A DNA stretch of 64,000 nt from Acidobacteriota bacterium. GTDB taxonomy: Bacteria; Acidobacteriota; Vicinamibacteria; Vicinamibacterales; UBA2999. The stretch's first letter is position 1. Each line of letters begins with the position of its first letter. Under the pieces are notes generated by a model. That model made no database searches and was not told the origin of the DNA. It saw nothing but the letters and a program-made list of their open reading frames with translations. This document shows positions 52,701 to 61,400 of the stretch, in pieces. The DNA is taken from positions 124,001-188,000 of the forward strand of contig JAUYQQ010000010.1 in the NCBI GenBank assembly GCA_030697165.1. The letters are read 5' to 3'. The position numbers and the translations under genes were made by a program.

Positions 52701-55426
52701 CGTGACCACGGATCGGGGCGGTAGCGATCGGCCGTCAGGTCCGGCTGATTCAGGTAGCCTCGCGCCAGTCCCTCGCCACCAATGTAGAGCTCGCCGGGCA
52801 CACCAATCGGCTGCGGCGAGAACTGCTCATCCAGGACATAAAGCTGCGTGTTGGCGATGGGCCGGCCGATCGGATCGAAGCCACCCGGCAACTCCTCGAC
52901 GTCAGTCGGCGGCGCGCCACCAACGCGCCGGACGGCGGACCAGACGGTCGTCTCGGTTGGACCGTACAGGTTCCACAGTTCGTGACCCTGTCCGCGCAGT
53001 CGACGCGCGAGCTCGGCCGGCAGCGCCTCGCCGCCACAGGCGATGCGAATCGGCGTCTTCGGTTGCCAGCCGGCGTCCATCAACATGCGCCAGGTCGCCG
53101 GGGTGGCCTGCACGAAGGTCGCGCCATGGTCCTCAATTGCCCGGCCCAGTGCCTGCGGATCACCCGCCGTGGCGCGGTCAGCAATCACGACGCGGGCGCC
53201 GACGATCAACGGCAGGTACAGCTCGAGCGCCGCAATGTCGAACGAGATGGTGGTCAGCGCCAGCACCGTATCGGCCGCGCTCAGTCCCGGCTCGTCACGC
53301 ATCGACCATAGGAAATTGACGAGGGCTCGATGCGAGATCTGCACGCCCTTCGGCTGCCCGGTCGATCCCGAGGTGTAGATGACATAGGCCAGGCCATCGG
53401 CCACGGGTTGGTCGGCCAACGGCTCGCCGGCCAGGCGATCGATCTCGGCCGCGGCGGCATCGATCGCAACGACCAGTGCGCGGCCCGCCGGCAGGTCGGC
53501 TGCCAGCGATTGCTGCGTGACGATCGCCACCGGTCCCGCGGCGTCGAGCATGCTGGCGATGCGACTCCTGGGATACGACGGGTCGATCGGCACGTAGGCG
53601 CCGCCAGCCTTCATGATGCCGAGCAGTCCGACCAGCAGATCGACGGAGCGGTCGAGCACCAGCGCCACCCGCGATTCCGGCGTGACGCCGCAGCCGCGGA
53701 GGTAGCGCGCCAGCCGATTGGCGCGCGTCACCAGTTCGCCGTAAGTCAGACTTTGATCGCCGGCTGTGACGGCAATTTTCTGCGGGTCGGCGGCCGCTTG
53801 CTCGTCAACCAACTCTGGAAGAGTCCGCGCGTCTGGCCATTCCCGGGGTACGGGGTTCCAGTGTACGAGCACCCGCTGGCGGGCGGCGTCGTCCATCAGC
53901 CGCAACCGCGACACCCGCGCGTCGGGCCTGGCAGCCAGGTCGCGCAACAGTTCCACGTAGTGCGTGGCGAGGCGCGCCACTGTCGCCGCGTCGAACAAAT
54001 CGGCGTTGTAGAGCAGCACGCAAGAGAGCGTGTCGCCCGATTGGCCGATCGACAGGCTCAAATCGAACTTCGACGACACGGCCTCCTGGTCCATGGGCAT
54101 CAGGGTGAGGCCGTGCATCCGCACGCCGTCGGCGGCATCGTCCTGCATGTCAAACGACACCTGGAACAGCGGGGCGTGACTCAGGTCGCGCGCCGGCTTG
54201 AGCGCGTCGACCACCTGCTCGAACGGCACATCCTGGTGGTCGTAGGCCGCCAGGCAGGTGTTTTTGACCCGACCGATCATCTCGCGGACACTCGGCTCGC
54301 AAGACAAGTCGACTCGCAGCACCAGCGTGTTGACGAACAGGCCAATCAGCGACTCCGTTTCGGGCCGCCGGTTGGCCACGGCTGTGCCCACCGACAGGTC
54401 GGTCTGCCCGCTGTAGCGGGACAGCACTGCTGCAAAACCCGCGAGCAGCGCCATGAACAGCGTCGCGTCACCCTCGCGACAGCAGGCCTGGAGCCGTCGG
54501 CTGAGCTCGGCGTCAATCACGAACGCATGGCCGCGGCCGCGGTACGTCTGCACCGCCGGACGAGGGTGATCAAGCGGTAGGCTCATCACCGCGGGCGCCC
54601 CACGCAGCGTGTGGCGCCAGAAATCGAGCTGCCGTTGCAATACGCCCGCCGACAGCCATTGGCGCTGCCAGTGTGCGTAGTCAGCGTATTGAATCGGCAG
54701 CTCAGCGAGCGGCGAGGGGCGGCCGGCGACATACGCCTCGTACAGCGCTGACAGCTCGCGGCTGAAGACCCCGAGCGACCAGCCGTCAGAGACGATGTGG
54801 TGCATCGTCACGAACAACACGTGGCTGGTGTCGCTGATTCGGTGCAGGCTGGCCCGAATCAGGACGTCGTTCTCGAGATCGAAGGACCGTTCGGCTTCTT
54901 CGCGCATCAGCCGCTGTTCGTGGCTCTGGCGGGCGGCGCCGGGGCCGGGCGGGGAATCGCGAAAGACAAACGGGCACCGCGCGTGCTCGCGAATCACGAC
55001 CTGTGGTTCCTCGGCCGTCGCCACATAGTTGCTGCGGAGGACCGCGTGCCGGCGCACGATCTCGTCAAGGGCACGCCGGAGGGCTGGTTGGTCCAGGGGG
55101 CCTTCGAGTCGCGCGGACAGCGGCATGTTGTACGCCGGCGAGCGGCCTTCGAGCTGATCGAGAAACCACAACCGCTGCTGTGAAAAGGACAGGCGGAGGG
55201 GCTCATCCGCGGGCGACGGCGGGATGGGCTGGTGATCCGGCGACGCCGTGTTCTCAGCCGCGCGGCGGAGGTAATCGAGAATCTCGGCCTTTCGTTCCTG
55301 CACTTCGGCCGTCAACCCTGGTGTCAGGGTGCCTTTCGGCGCACGGAGCCGCAGCTGGTCGCCGTCGACGCGAATCTCCACGCGCAGGGCTCGCAGCTCC
55401 GCCAGCAGTTGGTCGATCACTCTCAC
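46718..55426 (-). CDS. Hybrid NRPS-PKS: docking-C-A-PCP-KS-AT-KR-ACP-TE
   Basis: 2902 residues from GTG 55426, overlapping the preceding NRPS stop by 4 bases. Domains in order: N-terminal TubC-like docking region (1-55); C with HHIVSDGWS (about 70-520); A with YTSGSTGQPKG and GELYIGGEGLARGY (about 560-1030); PCP FFDLGGHSL (about 1075); KS with Cys in VQSACSSS, EAHGTG and GHLD; AT with GHSIGEY and HAFH, which suggests malonyl-CoA; KR with TGGLGNVG and the SSLAAELGG/AYSAAN triad; ACP FFDLGGDSL (about 2559); TE with GHSFGS (from about 2627). No dehydratase or enoylreductase is seen, so the last unit keeps a hydroxyl. The A-domain pocket reads by eye D-I-L-A-I-C-L-V-W, not decisive. It extends the chain from the upstream NRPS, adds one amino acid and one malonate, then releases. 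Confidence 0.95.
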   Translation of the reverse strand: MRVIDQLLAELRALRVEIRVDGDQLRLRAPKGTLTPGLTAEVQERKAEILDYLRRAAENTASPDHQPIPPSPADEPLRLSFSQQRLWFLDQLEGRSPAYNMPLSARLEGPLDQPALRRALDEIVRRHAVLRSNYVATAEEPQVVIREHARCPFVFRDSPPGPGAARQSHEQRLMREEAERSFDLENDVLIRASLHRISDTSHVLFVTMHHIVSDGWSLGVFSRELSALYEAYVAGRPSPLAELPIQYADYAHWQRQWLSAGVLQRQLDFWRHTLRGAPAVMSLPLDHPRPAVQTYRGRGHAFVIDAELSRRLQACCREGDATLFMALLAGFAAVLSRYSGQTDLSVGTAVANRRPETESLIGLFVNTLVLRVDLSCEPSVREMIGRVKNTCLAAYDHQDVPFEQVVDALKPARDLSHAPLFQVSFDMQDDAADGVRMHGLTLMPMDQEAVSSKFDLSLSIGQSGDTLSCVLLYNADLFDAATVARLATHYVELLRDLAARPDARVSRLRLMDDAARQRVLVHWNPVPREWPDARTLPELVDEQAAADPQKIAVTAGDQSLTYGELVTRANRLARYLRGCGVTPESRVALVLDRSVDLLVGLLGIMKAGGAYVPIDPSYPRSRIASMLDAAGPVAIVTQQSLAADLPAGRALVVAIDAAAAEIDRLAGEPLADQPVADGLAYVIYTSGSTGQPKGVQISHRALVNFLWSMRDEPGLSAADTVLALTTISFDIAALELYLPLIVGARVVIADRATAGDPQALGRAIEDHGATFVQATPATWRMLMDAGWQPKTPIRIACGGEALPAELARRLRGQGHELWNLYGPTETTVWSAVRRVGGAPPTDVEELPGGFDPIGRPIANTQLYVLDEQFSPQPIGVPGELYIGGEGLARGYLNQPDLTADRYRPDPWSRQRGARLYRTGDLVRRLSSGDIEFIGRVDNQVKIRGFRIELGEIEAALSRHEAVGQAVVVARPDHLGDKQLVAYIATAGPARPGAEELRAFLKVRLPEFMIPATVVFLEALPHTANGKVDRQALPAVEERRRELHAVYQAPRTSTEQAIAAIWKTALHVDRVGIDDNFFDLGGHSLLMTRVHARLQTAVAARLSLVELFQYPTVRTLAARIAPAPATVVPRPTRAGSPEGTDIAIIGLAGRFPGADDLAAFWRNLRDGRESITFFTDEELLAAGVEPELIADPNYVRANGILSDVTHFDASFFGISPAEAEVMDPQHRIFLETTWHALEHAGYGAGVGDDNVGVFAACSHDRYLIFNLLPHLYTQSPLSIYQVLIGNDRDYLATRASYLLNLRGPSVNVQSACSSSLVAVHMACRSIIAGESDMAVAGGVAVKIPQRSGYLYSEGMIVSPDGHCRPFDARANGTTWGSGVGIVLLKRADRAVADGDTIYALIKGSAINNDGSLKVGFTAPGVDGQARVIAAAHAAAGVDPASITAVEAHGTGTPMGDPAEVAALNRAFGPRRDGAPHCALGSVKANIGHLDTAAGIAGLIKTTLALQHRQLPPSIHFETPNRDIAFADSAFFVNDRLRDWESADGPRRAGVSSFGLGGTNAHVILEEAPSAPAALPSRGAQAIVFSARSEVALGEMQANLAAFFAAHPETAIADAAYTQAVGRAPLPYRGAFACRSGADAAAAVVDPRRVHRGVAAATEVVFMFPGQGTQYAGMGSELYRDEPVYRAAIDRCAELLTPDLAIDLREALYPTAAQSGAASLRLGETWLTQPALFATEYALARLWMSWGIQPVAMIGHSIGEYVAACLGGVFDLPAALKLVAARGRLMWQQPEGAMLSVAAAPALLEGRLPAGVSIAAINAPQSCVVSGPTPVIDAYAGQLAATGLACRRLRTSHAFHSAMMDPVATSFAEVLRQFTFARPAIPFISNVTGDWAGDEVTGPAYWVKHLRQAVRFADGISHLAGEGRVLLEVGPGAALTRLARQQATGGRAPTTVTSMSVAREAADLQVMGDADQVADALAQLWVAGCEVDWTAYFAHERRRRVAMPLYPFARERHWVNPPDAGPDRVADTAGSRTKKLPLDQWFYLPTWVPSLSPPTAGRGALDRSAEPWLIFTNGGELGRGLIALVERQGQQVLSLPAEGVTDYDEVVATIARHGIKRIVHLWNAEPAGDSVTMRRWGYDSLIGLSQALSRRPVEAPLQIIVVSDRLHDVFGLGDVSPDTALLMGPALVIPQEHPGLTLRTIDLRTPSPAVLLAEIASGTSDPQVAYRGRTRFVPGFNRIDVTVDAGAPTALRDHGVYLITGGLGNVGLQLAEQLFASAHARIALLARSPFPDPAQWPSWLEQHNHDDATSVRIRRLQALQQRGAEVLVVSGNVSIESEMRAAVDSIRHRFGALHGVFHAAGALAAPSFTCAVSALDEAASATQFLAKVDGLGVLERVVQDQPLDFCLLVSSLAAELGGLGFAAYSAANRYMDAFAATRNGQNGTAWISTNWDAWSFADRAGAAELSMTPLQGAEAFRRVLSRMPPGRVLISTSDLSARFDQWVRRTGWDTPLEVAPKVRPRRPGAGHIVAPTSASERLLVDLWTELFGFASMSVDDDFFDLGGDSLTGVRLMSMIKSAVGKTLSLNVLLKDTTIRSLAAALDAADAGLAAWSPLVPIVTAGSHAPFFCVPGTGGSVVYLRELARALGEHGRPFYGFQAAGLDGRTPPLGSVEELAEANIAALLAFQATGPYFIGGHSFGSWVALAMAHQLKRQGHDVVVVILDAAAPGDRDLSAMAVRSDTQWLVAIATMLRQLSGTTADLNLDLLEGLDWSDKLDRFAQALIDAGVIPPDADRREIRGLVGVYKAQAQMRYRPELPPVPVDLTLVRATETLADFVDGIPVAMKHDDTWGWRDFGRDGVAVEVVPGDHLTMLTKPHCHVVARCINTILSRYEQLAATAATGKHS

Positions 55427-58400
55427 AGCGCGACTTCCTCGACGTCGTGGCCGGCGGCCGCGTCGGGCCCACCCTGGCTCGCCGCCCACACCGTATTATC
55501 GACAAAGGCCGAGACCTGGCGAATGGTGGGCTGTCGAAACAGCAATGGCAGCGGCACGGATACGTTGAGCGCGGCGCGAATGCGGCCCACGACCTTCGCG
55601 GCCAGCAGCGAATGGCCGCCCAGCTCGAAGAAGCTGTCGTCGATGCCAACTTCGGGCAACTGGAAGACCTCCGACCAGATGCGGGCCATCCGTTCCTCGG
55701 TGGCCGTAACCGGGGGCACGTGTTGGTGCTGCGGTCTCGGGTCGGGCAGCGGCAACTGGCGACGCGCAACTTTGCCGTTGGGTGTCAGCGGAAACGCGGA
55801 CATGACCGTCACGTGCGTCGGAATCATGTACGCCGGCAGCGACTGGCCCAACCACGTGCGTAACGCCTGGTCATCGATCTCGACGCCGCCGACGGTGACA
55901 AGGTAGCCGATCAGTTCGTTCTCGCCATGGCTGGCGGTCCGCGCGATGACCACGGCTTGCGCCACGTCGGGATGGCGGCTGAGCGCGGCCTCGACTTCGC
56001 CTAACTCGATCCGGAAGCCACGGACCTTGACCTGCGAGTCGAGGCGTCCCAGAAACACCAGGGAGCCGTCGGCTCGGAAGCGGACGAGGTCGCCGGTGCG
56101 GTAGAGCCGGCCGCCGGGCGTGGCGCCGAACGGGTCCGGCACGAACCGTTCTGCCGTCAGGTCGCCGCGGCCGACATAGCCGTTGGCGACCCCGTCTCCC
56201 CCGATTAACAGCTCGCCGCCCACGCCGATCGGCACCGGGTTCATCCGTCGGTCGACGACATATGTCTGCGTGTTCGCAATCGGTTTGCCAATCGGCTCGG
56301 TGGCTTCGAACGGCGCCTCGTTCGACACCTGGTGCACGGTCGACCAGATCGTCGTCTCGGTTGGACCGTAGACATTCCACAGTTCGACACCGGTCGCCAA
56401 CAACTGCGCGGCCAAATCACGCGGCAGCGCTTCGCCGCCACAGAGGGCCCGGGTCAGCGGGGCGCCCGGCCACTGGGCCTCGAGCAGCAGGCGCCAGGTC
56501 ACCGGCGTCGCCTGCATGATGGTCGCACCGGTCCGTTGCATCTCGCCGAGCAGGGCCGCGCCGTCACGCGCCATGTCCCGCGACGCGATCACGACCGTGG
56601 CGCCGGTCACCAGCGGCAGGAACAGTTCCAGTGCCGCGATGTCGAAGGAGATGGTCGTGACCGCCAGCATGACATCGTGTTCGGACAGCCCGGGCCGTTC
56701 CTGCATGGAGAGCAGCAGGTTCACGAGCGCCGCCCCCGAGACCGCCACGCCTTTCGGTGTGCCGGTGGAACCGGACGTGTAGATCACGTAGGCGGGACTG
56801 GTCGGGTGCGCCGGCCGTTCCAGGTTGTCGCCGCCCAACCCGGCGTGGCCGCCCTCATCGTCGATGCAGAGCACGCGCGCACCGGATTTCGGGACCGACT
56901 CGACCAGCGCCCGCTCTGTCAGCACGAGCGCTACCTGGGCGTCGCTCAGCATGTGACGAAGTCGTTCCGACGGAAACATCGGGTCCATCGGAACATATGC
57001 AGCCCCGGCCTTGGTGACGGCCAACAGGCCGATCAACATGTCGAGCGAACGCTCCATAAACAGTCCCACCGTGCTGCCGTCAGCAACGCCGGCCGCGCGC
57101 AACCGGCGGGCCAGCTGGTTGGCACGGTGGTTCAACTGTTCGTAGGTCAGGGTGGTGTCGCCGAAGATCGCGGCGACGCTGGCGGGCGTCGTCCGGACCT
57201 GCGTTTCGAACAGTGCGGCCAGCGTGTGAGCGCGACCGGCGGGCCGCGTCTGCGTGTTGTTCCACTCGTGCACAAGTCGATGCCGCTCGGCCGCCGCCAT
57301 CATCTCCCAGTCGGCGACGCTGACGCGCGGATCAGCGACGAGCCTTTCGAGCAGGCGGCCCAGATGCGACAGCATGCCGTCGATCGACGGCCGATCAAAA
57401 CGCGATTCGTCGTAGGCAATTCGCAGCGGCAGGCACTCCGCGGGAGCGACCATCAGCGTGATCGGCAAGTTGGTCTGCTCGCGCAGTTCGAAGTCGCGCA
57501 CGGTGAAGGGACCACCGGCCTGACCCAGCGCTTCGTCCATCGGGTAGTTCTCGAACACCACCGCGCTCTCGAACAGCGGGTCGGGCGCCGGCACCTGGCT
57601 CCAGCGTTGAATGTCGGCCAGCGGCGCATACGCAAACGCGTCGCGGGCGACCTGCTCGTCCTGGAGCCTGGCGAGAAGCGCCACGACCGGCTCGCTGTCG
57701 GCCAGCGTGACGCGGACCGGCAGCGTGTTGATGAACAGGCCAATCATCGAATCGATATTGGCGATGTCGGGCGGCCGGCCGGACACGACCGCGCCAAACA
57801 CGATGTCGGCGGCGCCGGCGTAGCGGCCGAGCAACACCGCCCACGCCGCCTGGATCAGCACGCTCAGCGTGACGCGGCGTTGTTGCGCCAGCTGGTGCAG
57901 CGCGCGCGTCGTCTCGGCCGACAGCGTCAGCGCGGCGGTGGGGAAACGGCGCGACTCGCCGGCGGCCGCACCGACGCGGTCGATGCCGAGGCGCGTCGGC
58001 GCCGTGAAACCAGCGAGGTTCGCGCGCCAGAACGACTCGGCCGCAACGTGGTCCTGCTGTGACAACCAGTGCAGGTAATCGCGGAAGGGCCGTCCGGCAT
58101 GGGGAGCAATCGCCCGCCCGGAGAGCAGGCCTTGATAGATCGCGAGCGCTTCGGTGAGCAGGATTGGCAGGCACCAGCCGTCGGTTAACAGGTGGTGATG
58201 GGTCCAGACGAACTGCCAGCCCGTCGCCTCGATGCGAATCAGCGCGCACCGCATCAGTGGCGGCTGATCAATCGCAAATCCCCGCAGCCGGTCGGCCTCC
58301 AGCAGCTCGGCGAGTCGATCAGCGCGCTGCGACTCGGACACCCCACGCCAGTCGGACACCTGCCAGGGCAACTCGGCCCCCTCGAGCACGACTTGCAGGG

Positions 58401-61400
58401 GATCGTCGCCGTCGATGGCGATAAACGCCGTGCGCAACGCCGGGTGACGATCGAGGACCAGTTGCCACGAGCCTTGAAACAGATCCGGGCGCAGGTCGCC
58501 CTCGAGGCGGCACGACAACTGGATGACATCTACACCCGTGTGCTGCTCGAACTGGGCGTGGAACAGCATGCCGAGCTGCATTGGTGCGAGTGGATAGGCG
58601 TCCTCGACGCCGCGTCCCCAGCGCGCGAACAGCGTCTCGAGTGTGTCGTCGGCCAGCCGGCAGAGCGCGAAGTCGGAGGCGGTGTATCCGCCGTGCCGTG
58701 AATCGGCGCAGTGGTCGATCAGTTGTTCGAGCTCGCGAATGAAGTCGGCAGCGAGCGCGGCGATGGTCTCCCGGCGATGCAGATGGGTGCTGAAGCTCCA
58801 GCTCAACTCCAACGTCGAATCGTTCAGGACGCTGTTGATCTCGAGCGGGTAGCGACGCTGGCCGGCTTCGCTCTGGTTGGCGCCCGTCGATTCTGGCGCG
58901 AGCCCGGTAAAGACGTCATTGCGGCCCTGGCTGTCGAAACGGCCCAGGTAGTTGAAGACCACTTCAGCGACAGACTCGCAGCCGGCGATCCCGTCGGCCG
59001 GTTGCAGGTACTTGAGCAGCCCGAAGCGCATGCCGCGCAGCGGCACCGCGCGCAAGCGCTCCTTGACCCGCTTGAGCGTGTCGCCGGGGCCCTCGCCGGA
59101 CGCGCGCGACAGCACCACCGGGAAGAACGACGTGAACACCCCGACCGTCCGCGAGACATCGACATCGTCGAACAGTTCCTCGCGGCCGTGCCCTTCGAGC
59201 ATGATTCGGAGGTCGTCGCCGCCGGTCCAGTTCGCCATGCTGCGGGTCAGCGCGGTCAGCAGCACGTCGTTAATCTGCGTGCGGTAGGCGCCGGGAACAC
59301 GGGTCAGCAGTGCCTGCGTCATCGCCGCCGGCAACTGGACGACCACCTCGTCGGCGGAGGCGCAGGTGTTGTCGGAGAGGTCGCGTCCGTAATCGCGCGG
59401 CAGCGGCGTGATGGGAGTGTCGATCACGTCGCGCCACCAGCTGGCTTCGGCAGACACCTCCGCGGTCGCGGCATACTCATGCAGTCGCTCGGCCCAGCGC
59501 CGGAACGAAGTGGTCTTCTCCGGCAACCGCACGGTGTCGCCGCAGCGCAACTGCCCGTAGACGAGTGCGAAATCCTCGATCAGGATCCGCCACGACACAC
59601 CGTCTACGACCAGGTGATGGATCACCAGCAGCAGGCGATCGGGCTCGCCCGAGGCCATCCGGTAGAGCACGCTTCGGATCAACGGACCGGCGCTCAAATG
59701 GAGGCTGCGCTGCTGCCGGTCGGCGTCGGCAGTCAGCACCAGGCTCGCCTCCGGTGCCGCGACGCCGGACAGGTCGCACACGGTGAACGGCACCGCGACG
59801 CCACCTCCGTCGATGCGGGCGGTCGGTAGCCCGCCGTCGAGGTCAATGCGCGTTCGCAGGCCATCGTGATGCAGCATCAGGTGATGCAGTGATTGCTCGA
59901 CCAGCCCGGGATCCAGGCGCGACTCGGTCATGAGCAAGACGGCCTGGTTGCAGTGGTGCGGGTCGGACGGCGAACCGTCGAAGAACCACCGCTGAATCGG
60001 CGTCAAGGGCACGGGCCCGGTCACGAGACCTTGTTCCGCCGGGGCCGTCCGCCGGTCGGGCGCGACCCGCGCCAGTTCCGCGATCGTCTGTTGCTCGAAC
60101 AGCTGCTTGACGGTGAGCCCCAACCCGGCGCGGTTGGCCCGGCTGATGATCTGAATGCTGAGGATCGAGTCGCCGCCCAGTTCAAAGAAGTTGTCGTGGA
60201 CGCCGACGGCGGCAACGCCCAGCACCTCGCGCCAGATCCCGGCCAACAGGTGCTCGGTCGGCGTACGCGGCGCCGTGAAGCTGCCGGCGACCTCTTGAAT
60301 GCCCGCGGCCGCCAGCGCGCGGCGATCGACTTTTCCGTTGACCGTGAGCGGCAGCTCGTCGAGGAAGATGAAGGCCGCCGGCACCATGTAGGCGGGCAGC
60401 CTGGTCTTGAGGTGCGCTTGCAACTCGACACCAGAGGGCGCCGGCGCGCCGTCACCAACGCAGTACGCGGCCAGGCGCTTGGCGCCGGTCGCCGCGTCCA
60501 GATGAACGACGACCGCCGAGGCCCGAATGCCGGCGTGCTGGTCGAGCGCGGCCTCGATGTCACCCAACTCGATGCGGAAGCCGCGGATCTTGACCTGATG
60601 GTCCTGGCGACCGATGAACAGCAGATCGCCGTCGGCGCGCCGTGTGACGAGGTCGCCGGTCCGATACAGCCGCCGGCCTGGTTCCGCCGCGAACGGGTCC
60701 GGAACGAACTTCTCCGCCGTCGCGTCCGGGCGCCCGAGATATCCGCGCGCGACCTGGCCGCCGCCAATATAGAGCTCGCCGGTCACGCCCGGCGGCACCG
60801 GCTCAAGAGCGCGATCGAGCACGTATAGCCGGCAGCCGGGGACGGCCGTGCCAATCGTCGGTGCCTCGGCGGTATCGCAATCAACGCGCGACACCGAACT
60901 CCACCAGGTCGCTTCGGTCGGTCCGTACTCGTTGTGCAATGCTGCCTGCGGCGCCATCTCGGCATGACGTGCCACCAGCGGCCGGGCCAGCGTGTCACCA
61001 CCCACCACCACGGTGCGCAAACCGGCCAGACGATCGCGGTCCGCCGCATCCAGGATCGCTCCGTAGATCGCCGGGGTCGTGATCAAGTGGGAGCAACGGC
61101 CGTCCGCCAGCTGACGCACAACCTCCTGTGGATGCAGTGCGGCATCGTCCCCGCCGAGGACCAGGCAGGCACCCTGGCAGAGCGCCCACCACACCGCACC
61201 ATTGCCCGCATCAAATGAGAACGACAGCGTTGAACACAAGCGCGCCATCGGGTCGGCGTAGTATCCGGCCCTGGCGCTGACTGCCCGGGCCAGATTGTCG
61301 TGAGTGACGGCGACACCCTTGGGGCGGCCCGTCGACCCGGACGTGTAGATGATGTAGGCGGCGTGGTCGTGACCAATCGCCGGGGTGGGGTCCGCCAGCG